This document shows positions 24,855-35,296 of a DNA stretch of 64,000 nt, piece by piece. The stretch is from Polaribacter batillariae. Lineage in GTDB: Bacteria; Bacteroidota; Bacteroidia; Flavobacteriales; Flavobacteriaceae. Below the pieces are notes generated by a model. It did not search any database. It was not told where the DNA came from and saw only the letters and a list, made by a program, of their open reading frames with translations. Each line of letters opens with the position of its first letter. Positions within the stretch are counted from its first letter, which is position 1. The translations under genes were made by a program, and so were the position numbers. The stretch covers positions 1,550,001 through 1,614,000 of the forward strand of contig NZ_CP071795.1 of NCBI RefSeq assembly GCF_017498485.1, given 5' to 3'.

Positions 24855-26345
24855 TTAAAGGATTGTAACCTTAAAGTCTTTTGTTGTTTGATTATCTACA
24901 GCACCACACAGACCATGAGTAACCCAAGCGTCTAAAGTTTGAACTCTCATCCTTGTATTGCCCTTGGTTGCTGAATTTGGGATACTTACTGTCCCAGAGA
25001 AAGGCCCATCATTAAGCTGATTATCTAAACCAAACTCTGCAACTAACTCATCAGCATCTTCAAAATCTCCATCACCGTTCCAATCTATCCATACTTTAGT
25101 CTTTGACCAATTGTTAGATTGACTTATGTCTAATGTAAAAGAACTACCTGTAGTTACCTCTAAAGTTTCAGCAGTAAAGAACTCATAATTTCCAGCAGGC
25201 TGAGAACCACTGTAATTTAAATTAGAATTAGCACCTGTTGTAACCACTGTATCTGCATTATAACCTCCTGTACCCGTAATAGCACAGTAAGAAACACCTA
25301 AAATTTCTACTTCAAAATCTTTTGTCGTTTGGTTAGCAACATCACCACATAAACCGTAATTTACCCACGCATCTAAAGTTTGAACTCTCATTCTGGTTAC
25401 CCCTAAAGCTGCACTACTAGGAACTGTTATGCTACCATTAAAAGGTCCATTATTAAGTTGACTATCTAAACCAAACTCTGCAACTAACTCACCAGCATCT
25501 TCGAAGTCTTTATCTCCATTCCAGTCTATCCATACTTTTGATTTAGACCAATTGTTTGATTGTGTAAGCCCCATTGAAAATTGTGTATCTGTTGCAACCA
25601 CCAATTTTTCTGTAGATAACTCATAATTTCCTGCAGGTTGTGATCCACTATAATTTAAATTAACATCCGCTCCTGTAGTTGTTATCGTGTCTGCATTATA
25701 CCCACCAGTTCCTGAAATGGAACAATATTGCAAACCTAATATTGTAGGATTTCCGCTTGCATTTAGTTCTACTGATGCTGTCTTAGCGCCTTCTTCTGAC
25801 GTTGCTGTAATTACTGCTACACCAGGTGAAATTGCGGTAACCTCACCATTACTAGATACAGAAATAACACTTGAATCACTAGATGACCAAACTACGGTCT
25901 GAAATGTTGCATCTGCTGGCGTGAAAACAACATTGTATTTGGTTTTTGAAGGATCATTAATCGGTTCTTCTACTAACTCAATTTTTTCAACTTTTACAAT
26001 AACTTGTACATTTATAGATTTCATTACAGTACCATTATTAGATTTTGCAGTTAATGTTGCACTACCTAATGAGAGACCTTTTACACCGGCAACACGACCA
26101 TTTTCATTAAATTGAATTTGAGCCACATTTTCATCACTTGAAGACCATGATACATTTTGAGTAGCATTACCTGGAGAAGCATTTACTACAATTTGCTTTA
26201 CCTCATCAATCGCTAATAAAAAATCATTGGTGTTGATTTCAATAGTTTCAAGAGGTACTTCTAATTCTTCGTTTTCACAAGAATACGATAGTGACAACAG
26301 TAAAGCTAGAAGAGCTAATTTAAATTTAAAGTTTGTTTTCATCAT
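24855..26345 (-). CDS. Surface lipoprotein with two BIG2 and two GEVED domains
   Basis: 496 residues. A lipoprotein signal (LLSLSYSC, Cys near residue 23), then two bacterial Ig-like BIG2 domains (about 30-115 and 116-200) and two GEVED domains (about 205-350 and 352-496). The GEVED units are near-identical tandem copies, each with YCxIxGTGGYNADT, WIDWNGDxDFEDAxEL and TRMRVQTLDAW. GEVED domains are carbohydrate-binding-like modules common in Bacteroidota secreted enzymes. As the first gene of the susC-susD operon it probably is a surface glycan-binding protein of the SusE/F type. The 204-base gap upstream should carry the operon promoter. Confidence 0.85.
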   Translation of the reverse strand: MMKTNFKFKLALLALLLSLSYSCENEELEVPLETIEINTNDFLLAIDEVKQIVVNASPGNATQNVSWSSSDENVAQIQFNENGRVAGVKGLSLGSATLTAKSNNGTVMKSINVQVIVKVEKIELVEEPINDPSKTKYNVVFTPADATFQTVVWSSSDSSVISVSSNGEVTAISPGVAVITATSEEGAKTASVELNASGNPTILGLQYCSISGTGGYNADTITTTGADVNLNYSGSQPAGNYELSTEKLVVATDTQFSMGLTQSNNWSKSKVWIDWNGDKDFEDAGELVAEFGLDSQLNNGPFNGSITVPSSAALGVTRMRVQTLDAWVNYGLCGDVANQTTKDFEVEILGVSYCAITGTGGYNADTVVTTGANSNLNYSGSQPAGNYEFFTAETLEVTTGSSFTLDISQSNNWSKTKVWIDWNGDGDFEDADELVAEFGLDNQLNDGPFSGTVSIPNSATKGNTRMRVQTLDAWVTHGLCGAVDNQTTKDFKVTIL

Positions 26346-26549
26346 AATTTGATTATGTTTTGAATTATTTTTGATTGATAATAACTATGATAGACATAGA
26401 TATTTTGTGCCAAATTATATTATAATCAGTTTTTATATTATGATGATTTTCATAAAATGAGGGGTGTAATATCGTATTTTGAATAGATTTTGTTTAAAAT
26501 AGAAGTATTCTTAATAAAATCTATATTTTGAGTGTTTAATTATCTTAAT

Positions 26550-29500
26550 TTACTGGTTTTCTTTAATATAAACACTTGGAGAAACTTTAAATTTTTTCTT
26601 AAACTCCTGACTAAAGTGTTTTCTATCTGTATATCCCACCATAAAGCATACATCAATTATTGATAAATTATTATTTATTAATAATTGCGCAGCTCTTTGT
26701 AATCTAAAGTCTCTTATAAAACCAACAATTGTCATACCTGTAAGGGCTTTTATCTTTTTATATAAGCTTGAATGACTCATTCCAATTTCTAATGATAATT
26801 CTTCTACATTGAAATTTGAGTTTTCTATATTATTCTCTAGTAATTCTACCAATTTTTTTAAAAAAGACTCATCAGGAGAACTTAGTACTAAGTCTTTAGG
26901 TGTTAATATGGTATCTTTAGAAAATCTCTCGTGAATTAGTTGTCTATTTCTTAGTAAATTATAAATTCTAGCTTTAAGCACCTCTTCATTAAATGGTTTA
27001 ATTAAATAATCATCAGCACCATTTTTTAGTCCCTCTATTTTGTCTATAGAAAAAGATCTAGCAGTTAATAATATTATTGGTATATGACTAATACGAACAT
27101 CTGTTTTAACTTTATAACATAATGAAAAACCATCTAACTTTGGCATCATAACATCACTTATGATTAAATCTGGAGTATTATGCAGTGCTTTTTGCAACCC
27201 TTCTTCACCATTTTCTGCCTCAATGATTAGATAGTTCTCATAAAGAAGATCCCTTAGATATTCCCTTAAATGTTTATTATCCTCTACTAATAGTATTACT
27301 TTTCCTTTAAACTCTTTAAAGTTTATATTTACTTTACCCTTTTTATAATTTTCAATATGCTCCTCTTCTATTATATCTTCTTTAATTTGATTACCGGAGA
27401 AATGATCTTTACCTAATGGTAGTAAAAGGGAAAATATACTACCTTCTCCTACCTTGCTCGTAACAGTAATTTTACCTTTATGTAGTTCTATTATATCTTT
27501 TACAATTGAAAGACCGATACCAAAACCTTTTTGTGAACCTCTATATTTACTATGATAAAATCTTTCAAAAATATGTGGTAGTTTGTCTTTTGATATTCCT
27601 GTACCATTATCAGAAATTAAAATTTGGATGTTGGATTCATTTTTCTCAATACTAACTGATATTTTGCCTCCATTTTGAGTAAATTTAAAAGCATTAGATA
27701 AAACATTAAATATTGCTTTTTCTAATTGTATTCTGTCTATCCACAATTGAATAGGTTTTTCTTTACCAACAAATTTATATTTAAGATTATTTATTAATGC
27801 TTCTTGAGAAAAAGCTAAAAAAATCTCTTTAGTGAAACTAACTATATCTGTTTTTTGAACTGTTAAATCTAAATTACCTGTTTCTAGTTTTCTAAAGTTT
27901 AAAAGTTCGTTTACTAAATTTAACAATCTTCGTGTATTGTTTTTTACGACTGCAATTGATTTTTTTTCAACACTGTTAGTGTCTTCTCTTTGTAAAACAT
28001 TTAAAGAACTCATAATTAAAGTCAGTGGAGTTCTAATTTCGTGAGAAATATTCGCAAAAAACCTCTGTTTTATTTGATGTAATTTATCTTGATCTTCCCT
28101 TTTATGTTTTTCAAATTCTAACTTATTGTTAATATTTATCCAATTAATGGTGTACTTTCTAACTAATAAGACTGCTAAAACTAAAAAGAAAAAATATATT
28201 ACATAAGCCCACCACGTAAGCCAAAAAGGAGGTTTGATTATTAATTTTATGCCTATAGGTTTACTCCAATTAGTATCAACTGTTTTTGTTTTTACAAAAA
28301 AATTATAACTCCCTGGAGAAAGGTTTGTGTATGTAGCAGATTGCTCTGAGCCAATAAATCTCCAGTCTTTTTCAAAACCTTTCATCATTATAGAAAATTG
28401 AGTACCAGTAGCAAAAGGAAATACTAACGTCGAAAAATTGAAAGTAAAAACATTTTGGTTGTGATTTAAGGTTATTGTTTTTTCAAATGGAATATGTTTG
28501 TTTAAAATACCTTCTGTATTACTATTTATACTTTTATTAAAGAGCTTAAAATCTGTGAAAACAATTTTTGGGATATCAACACTACTATTTACTTTCTCTG
28601 GGCTAAACCTTATAAAACCCTCATTACCACCAAAATACAACATATCTTCTTCGTCTTTATAAGCTGAATTGATATGATACTCTCCTTTAAAATCTTTAAA
28701 TGAAGTTATATTTCTAGTAGTTGGATTATAGCTGTAAATACCCTCTTTAGTGCTTAACCAAATTTTTTCGTTAGAAATTAATACAGCTACAACTGTGTTT
28801 GAATTGTCGGAAAAGCCAATTGTGATTTTTTCAAATTTATTCTTTTTAATATCGAATTTAACTAACCCCTTTTTTGTACCTAACCATAAATTTTCTTTTT
28901 TATCTTTCTTTAAAGAGTATATATAATTACTACCTGAATTGCCTAATTGGTCTTCTAGATTATAGTCTATAAATTCTTTACTGCTAACGTTAAAAAAATT
29001 TAAGCCACCACCCCATGTTGCAATCCATAAGTTACCGTTATCTCTTTCTATGGCTAGCACATTATCACTACTTATAGAATTATTAGTACTATTATAATTA
29101 AAGTTTGTAAAGCTTTCTGTTTGTGTATTTAAATAACTTAAGCCACCACCCCATGTTGCAATCCATAAGTCACCAGAACCTGTTATATCTATATCTCTTA
29201 CATCATTATATGGAAGTGAGTTTCTTATGTTAGAACTTCTCTGATATTTTTTTATAATGCCTTTATTATTATTTAAATAAAATAGCCCATTAGAAAAAGT
29301 ACCTACCCAATAATTTCCATTTTTTGTTTTTTTTATCTTTTGGATATAATCGTTTTCTAAATATTTATTGGTACTTATTTTTTGAGAAAACTCTATTTCA
29401 GTTAACCCTTCTCCATCTGTACCCACCAAAATATCCTTTTTATCTTTAAATATTGATAGTACTGGTGAGGGTTTTATCCCAAAAAAATCACTGAAGAAGA

Positions 29501-30494
29501 AATCAGAGTTATCTTGTCTTTTTTGAATAATATTTACACCTTTCCAAGCAGTTGCAATCCAAATATTTTTTTGATTATCTTCATATATTGAATTAACTGT
29601 ATTATTTACTAATTTAAGTTGTAAATTATTATCTTTATAATAGTGCTCTATTTCTACTTTTTGTTTATTATTTTTTTCTAAAACTTTGTATACTCCTTTC
29701 CCATCAGTTCCTATCCATAAATTATTATCTTCATCAGTATAAATACTCCTAATTATTGATGCTTTAATCTTATCTTTCAAAAAATTAGTTAATGTATTTT
29801 TCTCTTTAGAAAAACTTAAAATACCATTCCCATTTGTACCTATTAAAATTTCACCAGAATTGTACTTGTGTAAAACATTTATAAATGTAGGATTTAAAAG
29901 ATTTTCTTTTAAATAAGGGACTAATGTTTGAGTTTGTGAGTTAAAAAGATATAGGCCTTTACCATTTGTACCTATTAAAAAACTGTATATATCTATTTCT
30001 ATTATTGCTGATATGTTTAGTTTCTGAAACTTTCTTACTGGATTAAAACTTTTATCAACTTCATTGTAAATCATTAATCCTTTATTTGTTCCTATCCAAA
30101 TTTTATTACTCGAATCTTCATAAATTTTGTTTATGTTAACGTTAATATTTAAAGAAATAAACTTGTCTTTTTGGGCATTATATAATACTATTCCTTTACC
30201 AATAGTACCAATCCAAAGTCTATTTTTGGAATCTAATTTAATTGCAGAAATATCATTTGATTTTAAATTACTATTACTATTATTATAAATCTTTACTGAA
30301 GATCCATCATATCTATTTAAACCATTCTTTGTTCCCAACCAAATGAAACCAATACTATCTTGAGCAATAGATGTTACACGTCCATTTGATAACCCATTTT
30401 GAGTATTCAAAACTTTTAATAACGATACATCTTGACTATTACTGTAAAAACAAGTTAGTAGGATGAGAAGTGTTAAAATTATTTTTTTCTCCAA
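26550..30494 (-). CDS. Hybrid two-component system regulator (HTCS)
   Basis: 1314 residues. Order: signal peptide (1-20); about 14 periplasmic propeller repeats with WLGTKNGLNRYD or WIGTxGKGV motifs (about 30-670); Y_Y_Y domain (about 690-755); membrane segment (about 765-785); histidine kinase with H818 in ANISHEIRTPLT and the GxGIGLSIV ATPase box; receiver with D1114 in IISDVMMPKLDG; C-terminal AraC-type HTH (about 1205-1314). It senses a glycan fragment in the periplasm and activates the adjacent locus. The start is a TTG at 30494. It lies between the catabolic genes and the susCD operon, both on its strand. Confidence 0.96.
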   Translation of the reverse strand: MEKKIILTLLILLTCFYSNSQDVSLLKVLNTQNGLSNGRVTSIAQDSIGFIWLGTKNGLNRYDGSSVKIYNNSNSNLKSNDISAIKLDSKNRLWIGTIGKGIVLYNAQKDKFISLNINVNINKIYEDSSNKIWIGTNKGLMIYNEVDKSFNPVRKFQKLNISAIIEIDIYSFLIGTNGKGLYLFNSQTQTLVPYLKENLLNPTFINVLHKYNSGEILIGTNGNGILSFSKEKNTLTNFLKDKIKASIIRSIYTDEDNNLWIGTDGKGVYKVLEKNNKQKVEIEHYYKDNNLQLKLVNNTVNSIYEDNQKNIWIATAWKGVNIIQKRQDNSDFFFSDFFGIKPSPVLSIFKDKKDILVGTDGEGLTEIEFSQKISTNKYLENDYIQKIKKTKNGNYWVGTFSNGLFYLNNNKGIIKKYQRSSNIRNSLPYNDVRDIDITGSGDLWIATWGGGLSYLNTQTESFTNFNYNSTNNSISSDNVLAIERDNGNLWIATWGGGLNFFNVSSKEFIDYNLEDQLGNSGSNYIYSLKKDKKENLWLGTKKGLVKFDIKKNKFEKITIGFSDNSNTVVAVLISNEKIWLSTKEGIYSYNPTTRNITSFKDFKGEYHINSAYKDEEDMLYFGGNEGFIRFSPEKVNSSVDIPKIVFTDFKLFNKSINSNTEGILNKHIPFEKTITLNHNQNVFTFNFSTLVFPFATGTQFSIMMKGFEKDWRFIGSEQSATYTNLSPGSYNFFVKTKTVDTNWSKPIGIKLIIKPPFWLTWWAYVIYFFFLVLAVLLVRKYTINWININNKLEFEKHKREDQDKLHQIKQRFFANISHEIRTPLTLIMSSLNVLQREDTNSVEKKSIAVVKNNTRRLLNLVNELLNFRKLETGNLDLTVQKTDIVSFTKEIFLAFSQEALINNLKYKFVGKEKPIQLWIDRIQLEKAIFNVLSNAFKFTQNGGKISVSIEKNESNIQILISDNGTGISKDKLPHIFERFYHSKYRGSQKGFGIGLSIVKDIIELHKGKITVTSKVGEGSIFSLLLPLGKDHFSGNQIKEDIIEEEHIENYKKGKVNINFKEFKGKVILLVEDNKHLREYLRDLLYENYLIIEAENGEEGLQKALHNTPDLIISDVMMPKLDGFSLCYKVKTDVRISHIPIILLTARSFSIDKIEGLKNGADDYLIKPFNEEVLKARIYNLLRNRQLIHERFSKDTILTPKDLVLSSPDESFLKKLVELLENNIENSNFNVEELSLEIGMSHSSLYKKIKALTGMTIVGFIRDFRLQRAAQLLINNNLSIIDVCFMVGYTDRKHFSQEFKKKFKVSPSVYIKENQ

Positions 30495-30563
30495 TCTTTT
30501 TAATTTAAAATTCTCTAAATATAATTAAGTTTTTTATTTTTAAAAATTTTCAATTGAAAACTA

Positions 30564-30604
30564 AAAGCTACGACTACTTATCATTGATAAGAAGTCATAG
30601 CTTT
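30564..30604 (-). terminator. Strong hairpin terminator after glmM
   Basis: AAAGCTA, GACT and CTTATC on one side pair with GATAAG, AGTC and TAGCTTT on the other (two symmetric mismatches, 3-base loop), followed on the minus strand by TTTTAGTTTTC. It ends the long 43997-30629 operon 25 bases after glmM. Confidence 0.75.
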
Positions 30605-30628
30605 AATCACATCAAATAATTATATTTT

Positions 30629-32020
30629 TTATTCAAATAAACTTTTAATTTCATTAATAAATCTCTCTGCCAAAGCATCTGCAGCTTGTTGTGATTTTGC
30701 TTCTGTATAAATTCTAATAATGGGTTCTGTATTAGACTTACGCAAGTGAATCCACTCTTCAGTAAAATCTATTTTTACACCATCTATGGTGTTTACATCT
30801 TCGTCTGCATACTTTGTAGCCATAGTTTCTAAGATATTATCAACCTCTATTTCTGGCGTTAATTGAATCTTATTTTTGCTCATAAAATAACTTGGGTACG
30901 AATCTCTCAACTCCTTACAAGATAATTTTTGATTTGCTAAATGCGATAAAAACAACGCAACTCCTACCAAAGAATCACGTCCATAATGTGATGCTGGGTA
31001 AATGATTCCTCCATTTCCTTCTCCACCAATTACAGCATTCTCTTCTTTCATTTTTATTACAACATTTACCTCTCCAACTGCACTTGCTGTATATTTTCCT
31101 CCATGTTTCTGGGTAACATCTCTTAAAGCTCTAGAGGATGATAAGTTAGAAACTGTGTTTCCTCCTTTTAATCTTCCTAAAACATAATCTGCACAAGCAA
31201 CCAACGTATATTCTTCTCCAAACATAGAGCCATCTTCAGAAACCAAAGCTAGTCTGTCTACATCTGGGTCTACTACAATCCCAAAATCTGCTTTTTCTTT
31301 TACAACTAATTCAGATATATCTGTTAAGTGTTCTTTTAAAGGTTCTGGATTGTGAGGAAATTGTCCATTTGGTGTACAGTACAACTCTACACATGCTACA
31401 TTTAGTTCTTTTAATAAAGCAGGAATAAAAATTCCGCCTGTAGAATTTACGGCATCTACAACCACTTTAAAGTTTGCTTTTTTTATGGCTTCTACATCTA
31501 CCAATTCAAGATTTAAAACTTCGTTGATATGTTTTTCTACATAAGAAGTGTCTTTTGTATTGCTTCCTAAATCATCTACTTCTGCGAAAGCAAAATCTTC
31601 GCTTTCTGCTAATTCTAAAATCTTTTCTCCTTCTGATCCATTTAAAAATTCGCCTTTCTCATTTAATAATTTTAAAGCATTCCATTGTTTTGGGTTGTGA
31701 GAAGCTGTTAAAATAATGCCTCCATCTGCATTTTCTAAAGGAACTGCTACTTCTACAGTTGGTGTGGTAGACAAACCTAAATCTATAACATCTATTCCTA
31801 AACCTACCAAAGTGTTGGCAACCAAACTAGAAATCATTTTACCAGAAATACGGGCATCTCTACCAATAACTACTGTAAGTTTTTCTTTGTTTGGGTTTCT
31901 CTTTTTTATTAAAGCTCCATAAGCAGATGCAAACTTAACAGCATCTATTGGCGTTAAATTATCGGCTATTTTGCCTCCAATGGTTCCTCTAATTCCTGAG
32001 ATCGATTTTATTAATGTCAT
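30629..32020 (-). CDS. glmM: Phosphoglucosamine mutase-type phosphohexomutase
   Basis: 463 residues. The phosphoserine loop TASHNPKQWNALK carries S107; the metal loop DPDVDRLALVSEDG and sugar loop GGEGNGGIIYP are visible, as is the C-terminal RKSNTEPIIRIY. GlmM normally interconverts GlcN-6-P and GlcN-1-P for UDP-GlcNAc synthesis. Placed 18 bases after nagB in a catabolic operon, it may instead, or also, convert GlcNAc-1-P to GlcNAc-6-P. Whether this is the only glmM in the genome cannot be seen. ATG at 32020. Confidence 0.9.
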   Translation of the reverse strand: MTLIKSISGIRGTIGGKIADNLTPIDAVKFASAYGALIKKRNPNKEKLTVVIGRDARISGKMISSLVANTLVGLGIDVIDLGLSTTPTVEVAVPLENADGGIILTASHNPKQWNALKLLNEKGEFLNGSEGEKILELAESEDFAFAEVDDLGSNTKDTSYVEKHINEVLNLELVDVEAIKKANFKVVVDAVNSTGGIFIPALLKELNVACVELYCTPNGQFPHNPEPLKEHLTDISELVVKEKADFGIVVDPDVDRLALVSEDGSMFGEEYTLVACADYVLGRLKGGNTVSNLSSSRALRDVTQKHGGKYTASAVGEVNVVIKMKEENAVIGGEGNGGIIYPASHYGRDSLVGVALFLSHLANQKLSCKELRDSYPSYFMSKNKIQLTPEIEVDNILETMATKYADEDVNTIDGVKIDFTEEWIHLRKSNTEPIIRIYTEAKSQQAADALAERFINEIKSLFE

Positions 32021-32038
32021 TATTTAATTTTTTGAAGT

Positions 32039-33967
32039 TTAATAATGCCATCTTACAAAGGCTTCCATAGCTGCATAGTGAGACAACCCTAATTGGTCGT
32101 ACAATTCTGCAGTTTCGCTATTTCTATCTTCTGCACGTTGCCAAAACTCTCTACTATCAGCACCTTGAAAAACAACTCCATCTTTTTGAGATTGATGTTT
32201 AAAAATACCTTTTCGTTTTTCTAATACTTGGTCTGGTCCCATAGGAACTGCCATTTCTATTTCGTCAATTCCCCATTCTTGCCAAGCACCTCTATACAAC
32301 CAAACCCAACAATCTTTCATAAATTTTTTTGGTTTTAGTTCTTTTACTGCTGCAAAAATAGCATCCAAACAAACTTTATGTGTTCCATGAGGGTCTGCTA
32401 AATCTCCTGCAGCATAAATTTGATGTGGTTTTATTTTTTCTATTAAATCTTTAGTAATTTCTACATCTGCAACACCAATAGGGTTCTTTTTTATAGCACC
32501 AGTTTCATAGAATGGGAGATTCATAAAATGGATTTGGTTATCTGGAATTCCAATAAAATGGCAGGTAGCTCTAGCTTCTCCTTTTCTTATCAAACCTTTA
32601 ATATGTCTAACTTCTTCTGTATCAATTTCACTAGACTTTTTATTCTTTAAAAATTTTGCAGCTTTTTTATAAATGTCTGTAGCTTGAGAATTTTCGATTC
32701 CAAATTGTTCATTATAATCGCATACAAAACTAGCAAAACGTAAAGCTTCATCATCTGCTACAGCAATATTTCCAGAGGTTTGATACCCAACATGCACTTC
32801 ATGACCTTGTTCTTGTAAACGCTTAAAAGTACCACCCATACTAATAATATCATCATCTGGATGTGGGCTAAAAATTAATACTCGTTTTTTAGCTGGTTCT
32901 GCTCTTTCTGGTCTTTTACTATCGTCAGCATTTGGTTTTCCACCTGGCCAACCTGTAATTGTGTTTTGTAATTTGTTAAATATTTTTATGTTGATGTCAT
33001 AAGCAGGACCAGAGTCTGCTAATAAATCACTCATTCCATTCTCAATATAATCTGCATCTGTTAACATTAATATTGGCTTTTTTAAATGTAAAGCCAAACT
33101 TAAAACTGCTTTTCTAATTAAGTGATCTGTCCAAACAATTTTTTCTACCAACCAAGGTGTATTAATTCTTGTTAATTTAGAAGCAGCAGCTTGATCTAAA
33201 ATAAAAGTAGCATTTCTATGCTCTTGCAAATACGAAGCTGGTACTAAACTAGTAACTTCATCTTCTACAGACGCTTTTATAATATTCGCTTTTTTTTCTC
33301 CCCAAGCCATTAAAATGACTCTTTTGGCTTCCATTATTTTCTTAACACCTAATGTAATTGCGGTTCTTGGAGTGTTTTCTAATCCAGAGAAATCGCCACT
33401 TGCTGCAACTCTTGTAATATGGTCTAAAGCAACTAACCTTGTTTTAGAATTCTGTAAAGATCCAGATTCATTAAAACCTATATGACCATTTCCTCCAATT
33501 CCTAAGATTTGTAAATCGATACCACCTAAAGCTTCTATTTTTGCTTCATATTGATCACAATAATCTCTAATTTCTTCTTTAGCTAAAGTTCCGTCTGGAA
33601 CATGACAGTTTTCTGGTAAAATATCTACGTGATTGAATAATTGTTCTTGCATAAAACGCACATAGCTATTTACAGAATCTGGCTCCATTGGGTAGTATTC
33701 ATCTAAGTTAAAAGATACTACGTTTTTAAAACTTAAGTCTTCCTGCTTATGTAAACGTACTAACTCTGCATATAATCCTTTTGGTGAAGAACCTGTAGCT
33801 AAGCCTAAAATACAAGGTTGTTTTTGAGATTGTTTTACTCTAATTAGGTCTGCTATTTCTTTTGCAATGGCTTTTGAGGCTGATGTTGAATTCTCAAAAA
33901 CTACAGTACTGATGTTCTCAAATCTCTTTTCAAATCCTGTAGCTTTGTCTATATTACTTTTTATCAT
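32039..33967 (-). CDS. nagB: NagB-LmbE fusion: glucosamine-6-P deaminase with PIG-L-type deacetylase domain
   Basis: 642 residues in two domains. Residues about 20-290 are NagB (LGLATGSSPKGLYAELVRLH, FNLDEYYPM, GIGGNGHIGFNESGS), converting GlcN-6-P to fructose-6-P and ammonia. Residues about 360-630 are a LmbE/PIG-L zinc deacetylase: SPHPDDDIISMGG with H369-P-D-D372 and a second metal motif DPHGTHKV. Long fused NagB proteins are known in Bacteroidota. As no nagA deacetylase is present here, the LmbE domain may deacetylate GlcNAc-6-P, making one protein carry out two consecutive steps. Operon member, 24 bases from the transporter. Confidence 0.92.
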   Translation of the reverse strand: MIKSNIDKATGFEKRFENISTVVFENSTSASKAIAKEIADLIRVKQSQKQPCILGLATGSSPKGLYAELVRLHKQEDLSFKNVVSFNLDEYYPMEPDSVNSYVRFMQEQLFNHVDILPENCHVPDGTLAKEEIRDYCDQYEAKIEALGGIDLQILGIGGNGHIGFNESGSLQNSKTRLVALDHITRVAASGDFSGLENTPRTAITLGVKKIMEAKRVILMAWGEKKANIIKASVEDEVTSLVPASYLQEHRNATFILDQAAASKLTRINTPWLVEKIVWTDHLIRKAVLSLALHLKKPILMLTDADYIENGMSDLLADSGPAYDINIKIFNKLQNTITGWPGGKPNADDSKRPERAEPAKKRVLIFSPHPDDDIISMGGTFKRLQEQGHEVHVGYQTSGNIAVADDEALRFASFVCDYNEQFGIENSQATDIYKKAAKFLKNKKSSEIDTEEVRHIKGLIRKGEARATCHFIGIPDNQIHFMNLPFYETGAIKKNPIGVADVEITKDLIEKIKPHQIYAAGDLADPHGTHKVCLDAIFAAVKELKPKKFMKDCWVWLYRGAWQEWGIDEIEMAVPMGPDQVLEKRKGIFKHQSQKDGVVFQGADSREFWQRAEDRNSETAELYDQLGLSHYAAMEAFVRWHY

Positions 33968-33991
33968 TTTACGTTATAATTTGACTTTTAT

Positions 33992-35290
33992 TTATTTTTT
34001 TTCTAGTTTATGTCCCCAAATAGCAAAAAACAAGATGATAACATAACATGGTATTAATATCCAGTAACTTCCTGTTGCAGCTTCTGCTGTAGTTTGTAAT
34101 TGTTCAACACTATCTAATATTAATTCTTCTTTTTTATAATCAACTAACCTTCCATATAGTGGTGGAATGATAGCTCCTCCTGAAATTGCCATAATTAAAA
34201 GTGCTGAACCAGTTTTTGTGAATTTTCCAAGACCGTCTAGAGTAAGTGGCCAAATTGCTGGCCAAACAAGAGCATTAGCTATACCCAATGCTGCTACAAA
34301 TAAAATTGATGTATATCCCGTAGAATTTATGATGCAAAAACTAAATACAATTCCTAAAAAAGCACTTATTATTAAAGCTGTTTTTTGTTTTAAGTATTTA
34401 GGAATTAAGAAAACTCCTAGAGTATATGTGGCAACCATAGCCAGAAGTGTATATGTGGTAAAATATTTTGCTTCTTCCCCAGTAAAACCTAAAGAAATGC
34501 CATAAGCGATTATAGTGTCACCAGCAATTACTTCTGCGCCAACGTATACAAAGAGTGCCAAGACTCCAAACCATAGATGTGGAAATTGAAAAACACTAGT
34601 TTTAGTCGTTATTCCTTCTTCTGTTTTTTTAGACACTTCTGCTTCAACATGAGGAAGTGGTGCTTTTCGCATCAATAAACCAAATACTAATAAAACTAAA
34701 GCCATAACAATGTAAGGTACATACACACTGTTTGCCATTGTGTCCAATAAAGCTGATTTTTCATCAGCTGCTACAATAGCCAATTTCTCTTTAACTTCAT
34801 CTATACCCGATAACAATAAAGCTCCAAAGATTAGAGATCCTAGTGCACCTGCTGTTTTATTCGCTATACCCATAATAGCTATTCTTTTTGCACCACTTTC
34901 TATTGGTCCTAAAATTGTTATGTATGGATTTGCTACTGTTTGACATATAGTCATTCCTATACCTTGAATAAAAATAGCCAGTAAGAAAATCCAATATGTA
35001 CGAGCTTGAGCTGCAGGAATAAAAACTAAAGCACCAACAGCCATTACAATTAAACCTAATGACATTCCTTTTCTGTATCCAATTTTACTTAATATATAGG
35101 AAGCTGGTAATGCCATTACTACAAATGATATATATGATGCTGAGGCTACTAAGTATGATTGGGCTTCAGTAAGTTCGTTTACGGTTTTCATAAATGGAAT
35201 TAATGCACCGTTTATCCAAGTAACAAAACCAAAAATTGCAAACATACCAGCAATGATTAATATTGGAACAAAATTATTTCTTATTTGCAT
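33992..35290 (-). CDS. Sugar MFS transporter (FucP/NagP type)
   Basis: 432 residues with 12 hydrophobic segments. The N-terminal FGFVTWINGALIPFMKTVNE and GIGMTICQTVANPYITILGP are signatures of the FucP/GlcNAc-permease group, proton-sugar symporters of the inner membrane. In this operon it most likely imports GalNAc or GlcNAc released in the periplasm. It is 6 bases from the epimerase gene and 24 from nagB. ATG at 35290. Substrate is inferred from context. Confidence 0.9.
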   Translation of the reverse strand: MQIRNNFVPILIIAGMFAIFGFVTWINGALIPFMKTVNELTEAQSYLVASASYISFVVMALPASYILSKIGYRKGMSLGLIVMAVGALVFIPAAQARTYWIFLLAIFIQGIGMTICQTVANPYITILGPIESGAKRIAIMGIANKTAGALGSLIFGALLLSGIDEVKEKLAIVAADEKSALLDTMANSVYVPYIVMALVLLVFGLLMRKAPLPHVEAEVSKKTEEGITTKTSVFQFPHLWFGVLALFVYVGAEVIAGDTIIAYGISLGFTGEEAKYFTTYTLLAMVATYTLGVFLIPKYLKQKTALIISAFLGIVFSFCIINSTGYTSILFVAALGIANALVWPAIWPLTLDGLGKFTKTGSALLIMAISGGAIIPPLYGRLVDYKKEELILDSVEQLQTTAEAATGSYWILIPCYVIILFFAIWGHKLEKK

Positions 35291-35296
35291 AACTGA

